Shown piece by piece: positions 10,028 to 18,838 of a stretch of DNA of 64,000 nucleotides. Source of the stretch: Paenibacillus agricola (lineage in GTDB: Bacteria; Bacillota; Bacilli; Paenibacillales; NBRC-103111); contig NZ_JAAOIW010000003.1 of the NCBI RefSeq assembly GCF_011440305.1, forward strand, positions 248,001 through 312,000. Direction: 5' to 3'. The position numbers were made by a program, and so were the translations under genes. How positions within the stretch are numbered: the stretch's first letter is position 1; every line of letters starts with the position of its first letter. The notes under the pieces are model-generated. The model had not been told where the DNA came from. It was given only the letters and a program-made list of their open reading frames with translations, and ran no database searches.

Positions 10028-11008
10028 TTAATACACGCCTTCCTCGCCCATCCTTTTGGCGAGCCAGTTGGCCATAACGACCATGACCAGGCCGACGACG
10101 GATTTGAATAATCCAGCAGCCGTGCTATAGCTGAACTGCGCTTGCTGGATGCCCACTCGATACACATACGTATCGAACACCTCGGCCACCTCGGAAACCG
10201 CACCATTGTACATCAAGAACACCTGCTCAAAGCCTACATCCATCATATGGCCCAAGCGCAGAATAAGCAAAATAATGATAACATTACGAATACCTGGGAG
10301 CGTAATATGCCACATTTGGCGAAGTCGGTTTGCCCCATCTATTTTGGCAGCCTCGTATACCTGAGGGTCGATTCCAGCCATAGCTGCCAGGAACAGAATG
10401 GTTCCCCAGCCACATTCCTTCCAGATCGATTGCAGGGTAAGCATGATCCAGAATGTATCTGGATTCGTCAATATATCGATCCGAGCTAAGCCAACCGCCT
10501 CCAAAACCTGGTTGACTAAGCCTCCTCCTTTGGCAAACAACAGGAAGGTTAAGCCCGCTATAATAACCCATGATAAAAAATGCGGCATATACACGATGGA
10601 TTGCACGATGCGTTTATAAAGCACACTGCGTAATTCATTAAGCAGCAAGGAAAGCACGATAGGCAGCGGGAAAAACAACACTAAATTCATGACGTTAATC
10701 GCCATCGTATTGCGAAAAAGCAGCATAAATTCCGGATTGGAAAAGAAGCGGTTGAAATGCTCCATGCCTACCCATTCACTTCCCAATACTCCCGCGAAAG
10801 GCGAGTAATTTTGAAAAGAAATAATTATACCTCCCATGGGTATATATTTAAAAATAAAGAAAAAGACTAGACCCGGCAAAGCCAACAGATATAAATATCT
10901 GTCGCGGCGAAGATCCGCCCCCAAGCGTTGAAGGCGGGTTTGCCGCCTTCCTTGGGTTTGCACGAGTTTTGGACCAGAGGCAGTTTGTTGTTGGTGTGTT
11001 GCAGCCAT
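10028..11008 (-). CDS. Carbohydrate ABC transporter permease (LplB/YtcP-partner type, CUT1)
   Basis: Inner-membrane permease of 326 residues. The first helix is around FFFIFKYIPMGGIII. The EAA loop is YEAAKIDGANRLRQMWHITL. The start at 11008 follows AAAGGGG and lies only 5 bases after the stop of the glycosidase gene, so translation of the two is probably coupled. A charged, Gln/Arg-rich N-terminal tail precedes the membrane part, as in LplB. With the permease at 9109-9975 it forms the transmembrane channel; the likely binding protein is encoded at 4890-6452. The import of products released by the upstream glycosidase is inferred from this arrangement. Confidence 0.95.
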   Translation of the reverse strand: MAATHQQQTASGPKLVQTQGRRQTRLQRLGADLRRDRYLYLLALPGLVFFFIFKYIPMGGIIISFQNYSPFAGVLGSEWVGMEHFNRFFSNPEFMLLFRNTMAINVMNLVLFFPLPIVLSLLLNELRSVLYKRIVQSIVYMPHFLSWVIIAGLTFLLFAKGGGLVNQVLEAVGLARIDILTNPDTFWIMLTLQSIWKECGWGTILFLAAMAGIDPQVYEAAKIDGANRLRQMWHITLPGIRNVIIILLILRLGHMMDVGFEQVFLMYNGAVSEVAEVFDTYVYRVGIQQAQFSYSTAAGLFKSVVGLVMVVMANWLAKRMGEEGVY

Positions 11009-11012
11009 GTCT

Positions 11013-14000
11013 TTACCCCTTTCTATGCTGAATCGGTTTGACAGCATGTTGCTCGTAATCAAAATATTTACCCTCAAGCAGTCCAATTAAGGTATTGGTC
11101 ACCTTGATTTCCAGCTGGTTGTTGCCTTCACGCAGTAACGACGTAAGCCCCGTCCAGCGATAAGGTGACCAGGCTTGAACGCCCAGTGTCGTCCCATTAA
11201 GGAACACTTCCGCACAGTCGTGAAAATGCTGGTCAAAGCCTTGAAAGGATAGCTCAAAGCTTGAAGACTGTGGGATTTCCGACAGCTCGAAGGAGCGCTT
11301 GAAGGAGAACACCCCTGCGTAATAAGGGTACCCTTCCATCGGACCTGCCTGTAACGGCTGCTGGACGGAAGCTCGACGGTCGGCAGCGGTTGAGCTTGGC
11401 ACACTCGCAAGTACAGCCCGCTCCTTATCATCGAAACGAACCTCGAACGGTCCGGTGAAATATAAAGCATCCACGATCCCGTCCCAATCATGCTCGATTT
11501 CAACATCTACAACGAGATGGTTAACGCCTATTTGCAAATAATCGGTAATCGTTTGCGATCTATTCATATGGTCATATACAAACACAGGTTGGAACGCGTC
11601 GATGGCTACCTTATGGCCATTGATCCAAATCACAGCTGCACCCGCGATGGCGCTTTGATCCATCAGCATTTGCACATGCCCTGGTAACGTTTCTACAATG
11701 AACTCAGCACGGTAACGGGCTTTCATTGGATAAGCTAATGTAACTTCCATTGGGGTACCGAATGTTTGATGCATCATCACCGGCAATGCCGCGGATTTAG
11801 CCAAATCTGCACATTGGTCGATAAACGTCTTTACGCCTACCATCGGAGACGGAACGTTCGCTGAGCCTTCTACCAAGCCTTCAGGGGACAAGCTTTCAAA
11901 TGAAGCTGCCGCGCTGCCGATGTTCATTTGGAAGGTATCAAAACGCAGCACATTATGTTGCTCCGCCTTCATATCCCATACGCCCGCCGGATCCAGCTGC
12001 CATTTCCAAGGCTTATTCCGCACGGAAGCCGACTCTTGCTCTTGCTCGACCGAGGACGAGACCGCCGCGGTGTCCGCAGGAACAGCAATACGGGTAACCT
12101 CGAACAGACGCGAGGCGTAAGGTGCCAGCTGCAGCGGCATGCCCCATGCTGTGCCTACAGCCGCATATTCCCCCTCAAGCTCAATCACTTCGCCGTTGTT
12201 CAGCAATAGCTCACGGAAGGTGAGGCTATAGGCTCCAGCTTGCTCAGACAGGCTGTCTCTGCCCACGCTCCCGTCCTCGCCCAGCTTCCCGCTTTCAATC
12301 GCGCTGCTCCATAGCCCAGCTTCAACCTGCAGTTCTACTTCTCGCAGAGCTTCCTCCTGGTTGCTGATGAACACTAAAGCCTTATCGTTGGCAATTAGCC
12401 GTGTTTGCAGGAGGATCCCCCATTCACCACAAGCGGGTTGAAGCCGGACAAACAACGGATCGAGTTCATTCAATAACGCGGTTAAAGGCTCCATCACCTC
12501 AAGCTCCTCAGCGGCAGCCGAGAACGGCAAGTGGTAGGCGTTTTGTTCGCCTTTTTGCCACTGCAGACCGGAAGCTTTGTCCCTTGTACTCAGAGCATTC
12601 TTCGTTTCCCAGAAGCCAGCCTTCACACCTTCAGCCAAGCCGAAGACTTTGGCAACCTGTGTTCCTTCAACTCCGACTCCAGCGGATTCAATCGTTTCAT
12701 AAGGGAGCTGGCCCATGCTGATGACGGTTCCGCCTTGTTCGAGGAATATCTGGATCTTTGCCCAAGCCCCGCCTTCCAGATTCGTCATCGGTGGCATAAT
12801 TAAAGTGGTGTAACGGGCTTTACCCAGCTTGATCGTACCACCACTGATCTCCGCCTCAGCCAGTAGCTCAGGATCGAGATGGTCATAGTCTCTGCCAACA
12901 ATGTTAAGCTGGTAAAAAATACGTATCCACCAATGTCGCAAGCTCTCCAGCTGTGCTTTCTCAGCGGATTCCGAACCTCCATGGGAAAATCCGTGAAAAG
13001 GATTGCCCATCCGCGTCCACAACGATGTCGTCGGCTCCAGTACAGCCGTCGAAATTACCGCTTCCCCGCTGCTCATTACATAGCTGATCCGCCCCGTATA
13101 ATCCCCTAGCTTCAAAAAATGCTTCCAGTATGGATTTTGCAAAAACTGTGAGGGAGGTGCATCATGCTGCGTCATCCCATCCACTGTATAGAAGAAAGCA
13201 TGAAAGTTAAAAAAGTTCGTACCTTGCGCAGCCATCCGATCAATCATCCAGCGAGCATCCTGCATGGTCATGGACCAGCCTACGCTATGAAAGCATTCGA
13301 TCAGGTTGCGCTCCCGGCCTAGCTGGCGCCCCAAAGAGCTAACCATTTTGGCACTGCTGCGGAATTCATAGGCCCGATGGTTAAGAATCCATTCCAGCGA
13401 TTTGCCCAGCTTCTCGTGCGCCGTATCGCCTGCTGGAACATGGCTGAACAATTGGGTCGTGTGCCTGACCGATGGAACCTCTGCCACATATTCAAGCCCA
13501 TGCGCTTCGCACCAATCGTGAACCTGCTTGTGGTACGACTCCCGAAGCAGCAAATGCACAGCTTGGTAATAATCGTAACGGATTCGCACCGCACCCTCTG
13601 CTTGTGGATCAATTAGAGCATGCAAATGCTCCAACAGGTCATAGCCGTTGCGCTCCTTGAAAAACTCCGCAAGCTGTGGCGACCAAGGAATACTCCCCAA
13701 TAGCCCGATTTCGTCGGTAAACATCCCTTTGATCGTTGTACCAAAAAATTCGCCCAAATGCTTCGCATATTTATCATGGGTCAGGTGGATGAAGGTAGCC
13801 ATCGCTTCCCTGTTGCACGGGTCAACGAATGTGCCATAATATTTGAAATCGTCGATCTCTTGCTCCTGTACAACCAGTACCTCCCATTGCCCAGCAGGAG
13901 CCGTCCACTCCAGCTTTTGAATCGTGCGGTAGGTGAAAAACCGCTTTTGGTTATAGGCAGTCAATCCTGTTTTCTGGAACACGGGATCCGCTTGGTAGTT

Positions 14001-14480
14001 CCCAATGTAATCACGGATTGGTATCGCTTCGCTCCAGAGCCTTGTTCCATCGGCAGCAACAGGAACCGCTTTGGCATAAAGAATTCGTGCCCATGGCAGC
14101 TCAACCGATAAGTGCTCACCGCCCCCTGCTTGGCGTGCGGTATGTACTAACGTATAATGCTTGGCCTCCGGATGCTCCAGAGTTACTTCCCCACCGGCAA
14201 TCCCGCTCGGATACGGATATTCATCATATAGCCAAACATTTAATCCGCGCTGCTGGCAAGCAACAACTGCAACCCGAACCTTTTGAAACCAGGCATCGGA
14301 TAAATAAGGGATTTTCAAACCTTGTCTTGCACAAATAAATACCCCACCCAATCCTTTATCAGCCATTTCATTAATTTGAATTTGTATTTGCTCGTCATCC
14401 ATTTCCCCATTCCAAAACCAAAAAGGATGGATACGGTCTTCAGCCTCAGGCCGTTTAAATCTTGCCATGTCAAATATCAT
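11013..14480 (-). CDS. Large glycosyl hydrolase, GH106-like (alpha-L-rhamnosidase-type)
   Basis: A 1155-residue protein without a signal peptide, so probably cytoplasmic. The N-terminal domain has HPFWFWNGEMDD, GLGGVFICARQG and VWLYDEYPYPSG, the pattern of GH106-like glycosidases. A FTDEIG motif around residue 245 may hold a catalytic carboxylate. The C-terminal third looks like beta-sandwich sugar-binding modules, with AAVIWINGHKV and CAEVFLNGTTLGVQAW as in GH2-type domains. GGAGG stands 8 bases before the ATG at 14480. It is the first gene of the operon and would cleave the imported oligosaccharide. Rhamnosidase activity is suggested by family resemblance only; many members of this group have no known substrate. 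Confidence 0.8.
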   Translation of the reverse strand: MIFDMARFKRPEAEDRIHPFWFWNGEMDDEQIQIQINEMADKGLGGVFICARQGLKIPYLSDAWFQKVRVAVVACQQRGLNVWLYDEYPYPSGIAGGEVTLEHPEAKHYTLVHTARQAGGGEHLSVELPWARILYAKAVPVAADGTRLWSEAIPIRDYIGNYQADPVFQKTGLTAYNQKRFFTYRTIQKLEWTAPAGQWEVLVVQEQEIDDFKYYGTFVDPCNREAMATFIHLTHDKYAKHLGEFFGTTIKGMFTDEIGLLGSIPWSPQLAEFFKERNGYDLLEHLHALIDPQAEGAVRIRYDYYQAVHLLLRESYHKQVHDWCEAHGLEYVAEVPSVRHTTQLFSHVPAGDTAHEKLGKSLEWILNHRAYEFRSSAKMVSSLGRQLGRERNLIECFHSVGWSMTMQDARWMIDRMAAQGTNFFNFHAFFYTVDGMTQHDAPPSQFLQNPYWKHFLKLGDYTGRISYVMSSGEAVISTAVLEPTTSLWTRMGNPFHGFSHGGSESAEKAQLESLRHWWIRIFYQLNIVGRDYDHLDPELLAEAEISGGTIKLGKARYTTLIMPPMTNLEGGAWAKIQIFLEQGGTVISMGQLPYETIESAGVGVEGTQVAKVFGLAEGVKAGFWETKNALSTRDKASGLQWQKGEQNAYHLPFSAAAEELEVMEPLTALLNELDPLFVRLQPACGEWGILLQTRLIANDKALVFISNQEEALREVELQVEAGLWSSAIESGKLGEDGSVGRDSLSEQAGAYSLTFRELLLNNGEVIELEGEYAAVGTAWGMPLQLAPYASRLFEVTRIAVPADTAAVSSSVEQEQESASVRNKPWKWQLDPAGVWDMKAEQHNVLRFDTFQMNIGSAAASFESLSPEGLVEGSANVPSPMVGVKTFIDQCADLAKSAALPVMMHQTFGTPMEVTLAYPMKARYRAEFIVETLPGHVQMLMDQSAIAGAAVIWINGHKVAIDAFQPVFVYDHMNRSQTITDYLQIGVNHLVVDVEIEHDWDGIVDALYFTGPFEVRFDDKERAVLASVPSSTAADRRASVQQPLQAGPMEGYPYYAGVFSFKRSFELSEIPQSSSFELSFQGFDQHFHDCAEVFLNGTTLGVQAWSPYRWTGLTSLLREGNNQLEIKVTNTLIGLLEGKYFDYEQHAVKPIQHRKG

Positions 14481-14524
14481 GAGTTGCGCCTCCTAATTTC
14501 TTATAAGCCAAATGAATTACCCTC

Positions 14525-14611
14525 ACTATAAAACAAAGTGACTTGGACCTCAATCATACTCTTTTGTTCATCACAATCCGTTGCAGGTTAAAGGGGTTAG
14601 ACATTCTTGCA
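14525..14611 (-). promoter_or_regulatory. Promoter and two-box activator element of the glycosidase-permease operon
   Basis: On the minus strand a -35 TTGAGG (14548-14553) and a -10 TATAGT (14525-14530) are separated by 17 bp. The proximal box ACAAAAGAGTATGATTG (14551-14567) overlaps the -35. The distal box (14597-14611, TGCAAGAATGTCTAA) begins 46 bp from the proximal one. Both boxes and the spacing match the element at 6522-6582. The transcript would start about 35 bases upstream of the ribosome site of the glycosidase gene. Confidence 0.65.
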
Positions 14612-14670
14612 CACCTTCAACATCCTTGCAGAACTGACTTGTAAACGTATACATAATCAATCATCATAGG

Positions 14671-15417
14671 TTACTTAATCTTTGGAAAGTAAATTTCCAT
14701 GGGAAGTCCGGTAGCGTCGTATTGTTGGATGGTTGGAAGCTTCTCAAGCACTCCCACCTCATTTGCGCCCCATCGCGCAGAAATAGCCAATACCAGCGCA
14801 TCCACAATATCATCTCTTGCGGCTGCTTTACGTTGGAATTGTATTAAAGCTTGCTCCACCAAGGTATGAGCCTCTGGGCACCACTTTAGCAAAAGCTGCA
14901 AGCGCTGCTCGTAGCCTGCTTGCGTTTTTTTATTGTGTGTAAGCGGTATCCCTCCATTTAAGGAGGCAAAGATTAGCTCTGGATGAGATTCGCGAAGCTT
15001 CAGCCTGGCGGCAATGTTCGCTTGGAGCAGCAAGTCCAGCTCACGAATTTTGGGCATCAGGTTCCAGGTTTGTTTGGATAAGCCTCGGGAAGCCAGCTTT
15101 TTGCTAAGGGCATTGGCTTCTGGATACTCCTGTACAGCCAGCAGATCACGAATGGGAGCGGGAAAAATACTGGATGCCCGGGTTGGTCTCAGCAGCTTTC
15201 TTGCCTCCACATCACATAACCGCACAGGTGCTTGGTGAGCAGGCAATCCTATCGGCATATCTATCAACAGCAAATCTACTTCACTGAGTTCCTCCCACAA
15301 AGCATCAATAGTCTCGTAAACTTTCGCTTCCCACAGCTGTTTTACAGTGCCATTAAATAGGAAAGCAATCCACCCCGCTCTGCATCCATCAATACCTACT
15401 GCTTTTATACTTCGCAT
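14671..15417 (-). CDS. DUF429 domain protein (predicted RNase H-fold)
   Basis: A 248-residue protein of the DUF429 family, whose members are predicted to have an RNase H-like nuclease fold; no activity is established. The N-terminal KAVGIDGCRAGWIAF carries the conserved Asp and the GCRxGW signature. DMPIGLP follows near residue 55, and ARDDIVDALVLA in the C-terminal third fits the second acidic site. Length matches the family. It is transcribed alone on the minus strand. No convincing ribosome site is obvious apart from a GAGGGAG stretch upstream of the ATG. Confidence 0.85.
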   Translation of the reverse strand: MRSIKAVGIDGCRAGWIAFLFNGTVKQLWEAKVYETIDALWEELSEVDLLLIDMPIGLPAHQAPVRLCDVEARKLLRPTRASSIFPAPIRDLLAVQEYPEANALSKKLASRGLSKQTWNLMPKIRELDLLLQANIAARLKLRESHPELIFASLNGGIPLTHNKKTQAGYEQRLQLLLKWCPEAHTLVEQALIQFQRKAAARDDIVDALVLAISARWGANEVGVLEKLPTIQQYDATGLPMEIYFPKIK

Positions 15418-15743
15418 GACTCTAGCTCCCTCTCTATCTGTGAAATTACTAGCCTTGAGGTGTCTGTCCGTTTCCGAGGCTACCTGTTCTGCATTAACTA
15501 TAAGATCACCAAGGAAGGAGGTGATTCCGCACTACGAACAATCGAGTGCCTATTATTACCGGGTTTTGTGTATCGGTAGCGCTTCCCCTTGCCGCAACCT
15601 ACTTGTAATAAACGGTTCCGTAAGGAGAGTAGCAAGATGCTTACGGCGCAATGGCTTCATTCTTATTAGCAGTCGCAGCAACAGCTTGCTCTATCGCCGT
15701 ATTCGCAATACGTAGGCAGCAACAAGCATGGCCACCCATGTGA
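15418..15743. other. Intergenic stretch with a possible 30-residue membrane peptide
   Basis: No gene of normal size is convincing here. On the plus strand a near-perfect ribosome site (AAGGAAGGAGGTGATTCC) lies near 15511-15528. An open frame at 15651-15743 would encode a 30-residue peptide with one membrane helix and a basic tail (MASFLLAVAATACSIAVFA, then IRRQQQ). Its stop abuts the hairpin at 15744-15780. The ribosome site is too far from this ATG, so coding is unproven. Confidence 0.3.
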
Positions 15744-15780
15744 AACAACCGGCTTCCTAATTAAATAGGAGCCGGTTGTT
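15744..15780 (-). terminator. Hairpin terminator after the HD-domain gene
   Basis: The arms AACAACCGGC...TCCTA and TAGGAGCCGGTTGTT form a 15-bp stem with one bulged base and a 6-base loop. It lies 27 bases past the stop of the minus-strand HD-domain gene. The T-tract on the minus strand is short (GTTGTTTC), so the call is moderate. It could also serve a plus-strand transcript. Confidence 0.55.
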
Positions 15781-15806
15781 ACCATTAGTCTTAATTGCCC
15801 ATCAAT

Positions 15807-16457
15807 TTAGGTCTCCAAACCGTTCCATTCACGATGGAACTGCTCCAGGAAACGCTCCATCACTAGATGCCGCTCCTCTGCGATCCTTTTGCCAGTTGCC
15901 GTGTTCATCAAATTCTTTAGCTTCAGTAGCTTTTCATCAAAATGCCCAATCGCTGTAGATTTGCCATTACGATAAGCTTCAACCGTTAATTCCGTTCGAG
16001 GAGCCCATTCCGGGTCATGAATCAATTGGCCTTTCCAGCCTGAATATGCAAATGTTCGGGCTATGCCAATCGCTCCGAGTGCGTCCAAGCGATCCGCATC
16101 TTGCACAACTTGCGCTTCCTTCGTAGCCACTGGCGGATTATGCCCTCCTTTATAAGATATCGTGCTTATAATGGTCATCACATGCTCCATCGCAGCAGGC
16201 TCAACTTCATGGTTCTTCAACCAATCTCTTACTTTGGCAATCCCCGCTTCCATAGATGGATTAAGCTTCTCATCTGCCACATCATGCAACAAAGCGGCCA
16301 GCTCACAGATGAATGGATCAGCCGTTTCCTCTTTTGCAATGAGCAGCGCCGTTCGGGTCACTCGATCAACATGCCACCAATCATGGCCGCTGGAATCTTG
16401 CTCTAATTGCTCCCTTGCGTAAAATGCCGCTTCTGCTATAACTTGTCGCTTGTCCAT
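15807..16457 (-). CDS. HD-domain phosphohydrolase (YedJ/YpgQ-like)
   Basis: A 216-residue metal-dependent HD-superfamily protein. Ligands are visible in order: HDWWHVDRV, then LLHDVADEK (the HD pair), a His in the MTIISTISYKGGHNPP region, and an Asp in QDADRLDALGAIGIAR. The last motif is characteristic of the YedJ/YpgQ branch, whose members hydrolyse nucleotides or pyrophosphate. The exact substrate is unknown here. The start at 16457 is preferred because AAGGAG stands 7 bases before it; the frame runs 21 bases further upstream without a ribosome site. It is monocistronic. Confidence 0.88.
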   Translation of the reverse strand: MDKRQVIAEAAFYAREQLEQDSSGHDWWHVDRVTRTALLIAKEETADPFICELAALLHDVADEKLNPSMEAGIAKVRDWLKNHEVEPAAMEHVMTIISTISYKGGHNPPVATKEAQVVQDADRLDALGAIGIARTFAYSGWKGQLIHDPEWAPRTELTVEAYRNGKSTAIGHFDEKLLKLKNLMNTATGKRIAEERHLVMERFLEQFHREWNGLET

Positions 16458-16573
16458 GTTCAGACTCCTTATGATCATCTATTTTGGTGCATTGTCATGC
16501 TCTACGGTACAACCATACAAACAACCGCAAACTTGATAACATATGGTAAAGAAGTGATTAAGTATGGGAATTC

Positions 16574-16590
16574 AGTATACTCAGTATACT
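16574..16590 (+). promoter_or_regulatory. Tandem palindromic octamers before the gene at 16612
   Basis: Two copies of the self-complementary octamer AGTATACT lie one base apart (16574-16581 and 16583-16590), just upstream of the ribosome site (AAGGAG, 16596-16601). They resemble an operator or could contribute a -10 region. Function is not known. Confidence 0.35.
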
Positions 16591-16611
16591 TAGATAAGGA
16601 GTGAGCGTTTC

Positions 16612-17325
16612 GTGGCAAATGGCATCGTAGACATCAATGTCTCGAAAGATTTAGCAGATAACACGATTGTGTTGGTTAATAATTGTGAAGGCGGTTTACC
16701 TAATGATCTATATTTAATTGGAAACGGCCGTACGGTCACTTTACAACGTGCAACTCTCGAAGGGAGCGTTAGAGTCCTTCATGAGCAAGGCAGTGATTGT
16801 GCGTTTAACTATATAGAGGTCGATCCCGGAACAGCTCGAAAATACAAGCTACGGGATGGAAGCCGTTTTATGCTGGAGTATGATCCCCAAGAGAGCAAGC
16901 TGCAAATGCACCGCATTACGACAAGCCAAGCTTATGGACAACTCCTTGTGGAACCACGCAAAAACCATGATCGAACGATCACCATAGGTTATACCTTATT
17001 AAGCTGGCTTGGCATTCCCAGCTTGCCCAATACCACTATCACCTTCGCTTCAGGCTCCACCAGCAAAAAGCTCAAGGTTGAGGTTCCCGAAAATGAGCTT
17101 GAAGTTGACTTTTGGCTAACTGCAACGAATTTGCGCAAGTTCCGACTTAGTCCCGGCAAAAAACAGGGGCTCGAATATAACCAGCTAACCCAGACCTTAC
17201 GCGTGGTTACCATGGCCTCAACAGCTTCTCGCCGTGCGAGATCCCTACTGATTTCCAGACTGTTAAAGCTTAAATCCAAGCGGGCTAAACCAGCCAAAAA
17301 AACCAAGCCTATGCGCCACCGTTGA
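16612..17325 (+). CDS. Unrecognised protein with a duplicated beta-rich domain and basic tail (resembles the N-terminal part of YheC/YheD)
   Basis: 237 residues, GTG start behind AAGGAGTGAGC. No signal peptide or membrane helix is seen. It appears to contain two copies of one domain. The first ends with RKYKLRDGSRFMLEYDPQ (about residue 83) and the second with RKFRLSPGKKQGLEYNQL (about 179). LGIPSLPNTTITFASGS in the second copy resembles the N-terminal segment found in front of the ATP-grasp domain of spore-associated YheC/YheD proteins in this genus. This resemblance is from memory. The last 35 residues are very basic (KLKSKRAKPAKKTK), so it may bind nucleic acid or an anionic polymer. It is monocistronic. 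A spore-coat role is possible but unproven. Confidence 0.6.
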   Translation: MANGIVDINVSKDLADNTIVLVNNCEGGLPNDLYLIGNGRTVTLQRATLEGSVRVLHEQGSDCAFNYIEVDPGTARKYKLRDGSRFMLEYDPQESKLQMHRITTSQAYGQLLVEPRKNHDRTITIGYTLLSWLGIPSLPNTTITFASGSTSKKLKVEVPENELEVDFWLTATNLRKFRLSPGKKQGLEYNQLTQTLRVVTMASTASRRARSLLISRLLKLKSKRAKPAKKTKPMRHR

Positions 17326-17670
17326 TAAGGTTCAATGCACCAGCAGCCAGTCTAATATGATGAAGCAGCTTGTTCGCGTCCAGACTGCTTAAGATGAAGC
17401 AGCTTCCGTCCGTCCATCCCTGCTCCATTGGGCAATGGGGCAGACGGGCTTTTGGTCTAGGGCTTTTCCCGAAGCTCACCTCACCCATCCTGTATAAAGG
17501 CTATCGATTATTATCTCATATTTCGAAAGGGCAAGCCAAATCCGACGGTATTGCTCTTTACCTCTTGCTACATAAATAACAATTTATACACGTTTTCATA
17601 AGTCAGGATTATACTGATTACTTTTTGACTGTCGTTATTGGATGATCTTTCGATGACCCCCAGAATAAAC
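17326..17670. other. Intergenic stretch, probable terminator and a short direct repeat
   Basis: No gene is convincing. GATGAAGCAGCTT occurs twice within about 35 bases (from 17360 and 17393). TGCTCCATTG and CAATGGGGCA (17421-17442), flanked by CCGTC and GACGG, form a GC-rich hairpin followed by GGGCTTTT. This is a plausible terminator for the plus-strand gene ending at 17325. Confidence 0.4.
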
Positions 17671-17708
17671 CAAAAAAGCTCCCTCATCAAATAAAGATGA
17701 AGAAGCTT
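17671..17708 (-). terminator. Terminator of the HD-GYP/GGDEF-EAL operon
   Basis: A 13-bp stem with two G-U pairs (17676-17688 with 17696-17708) and a 7-base loop, followed on the minus strand by TTTTTTGG. It lies about 35 bases past the stop of the HD-GYP response regulator gene. Confidence 0.8.
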
Positions 17709-17742
17709 CGCAGCTTTGCTGGGACTAACTTGTAAGGCAAGA

Positions 17743-18786
17743 TTAGATAACAGCCTCATGCTCCTGAAATAAATGAATGAACACATCAACAATAAGCGGG
17801 TCAAAGTGGAAGCCACGTTGCCTAAGCACCTCGTCGATCGCTTCCTGGTGCGTCCATGCTTTTTTATAAGGACGCTCATGGGTTAAGGCGTCATAGAAAT
17901 CAGCCAGCGCTACGATCCGCGCCTCTACAGGGATGTCTTCACCGCTCAGGCCATGCGGATAACCCGTACCATCCCATTTCTCATGGTGGGAGCAAGCGAT
18001 CAAGCCTGCTATTTTCAGGATGGTGAAATAGCTGCCCTCCAAAATGCTTGCGCCAATCGCCGTATGGGCTTTCATCCGCTCGAATTCATGCGGCTCAAAC
18101 CTTCCCGGCTTGAGCAAAACCTCGTCCGGGATCCCGATCTTGCCAATATCATGCAGCGGCGCTGCCATTTCGATCATCTGGACTTGTTCCTCAGGCAGCC
18201 CCAAGCGGGCTGCTATCAAGCCCGCTAGCTGGCCAACGCGGTGTGTATGCTGCCCCGTCATATCGTCCCGATATTCCGAAGCGCGGCCGAGTAGCTGCAA
18301 AATTTCCGTTTTTGCTTGCCTGAGCTCATCCATCCGCTCCCGCACCCTTCCCTCCAAATTGCTGTTATGGTGCTGCAACTGAAGATGAAGATATCGGGTT
18401 TTCAGTAAATTATTAATGCGAAGAATAACCTCCGTAAGATCAAAGGGCTTAGTCAGAAAGTCATTGGCTCCTGCCTCCAGCGTCCTTTTTTTAGCATCGG
18501 CTGTAATATCGGCCGTAAGCACCAGCACAGGCAGGTAGCTGTCTTCATCCGTTTGTTCACGTATCATCTCTAAAACTTTAATCCCGTCCATAACGGGCAT
18601 ATGCAAATCCAACAAAACAATATCAGGGTCAAGCTCCACCAAGAGAGCCTGCGTTTCCAGCGGATTCATCGTACTGAACAAATACTTGAAGCCTTCACGC
18701 TTCAAAATAATTTCCAAAAGATTAATATTAAATTGCTGATCATCCACGATCAGTATTTTGGCGTGTTTAAACCCGGTATCGTTCAT
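17743..18786 (-). CDS. HD-GYP response regulator (predicted c-di-GMP phosphodiesterase)
   Basis: 347 residues: an N-terminal receiver domain (KILIVDDQQ, acceptor Asp in VLLDLHMPV, Lys in LTKPFD), then a short coiled linker ([19 protein letters not shown]) and an HD-GYP domain. The phosphodiesterase motifs [10 protein letters not shown], the [14 protein letters not shown] block and HERPYKK are all intact, so it should hydrolyse c-di-GMP. The ATG at 18786 follows GGAGCG; an upstream GTG lacks a ribosome site. It starts about 50 bases after the GGDEF-EAL gene stop and shares its operon. No kinase is adjacent, so phosphate must come from elsewhere. Confidence 0.92.
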   Translation of the reverse strand: MNDTGFKHAKILIVDDQQFNINLLEIILKREGFKYLFSTMNPLETQALLVELDPDIVLLDLHMPVMDGIKVLEMIREQTDEDSYLPVLVLTADITADAKKRTLEAGANDFLTKPFDLTEVILRINNLLKTRYLHLQLQHHNSNLEGRVRERMDELRQAKTEILQLLGRASEYRDDMTGQHTHRVGQLAGLIAARLGLPEEQVQMIEMAAPLHDIGKIGIPDEVLLKPGRFEPHEFERMKAHTAIGASILEGSYFTILKIAGLIACSHHEKWDGTGYPHGLSGEDIPVEARIVALADFYDALTHERPYKKAWTHQEAIDEVLRQRGFHFDPLIVDVFIHLFQEHEAVI

Positions 18787-18838
18787 CCACTTCGCTCCAA
18801 AACTTATAAATTTATTAGAATTTAACACTTAAGCAGGA

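Noticed and set aside
15347-15715. 122-codon plus-strand frame
   Set aside because: Half of it is antisense to the DUF429 gene; the rest is basic and shows no domain. The good ribosome site inside it has no suitably spaced start codon.
17568-17879. 103-codon minus-strand frame
   Set aside because: Overlaps the end of the HD-GYP gene and its terminator; no ribosome site.
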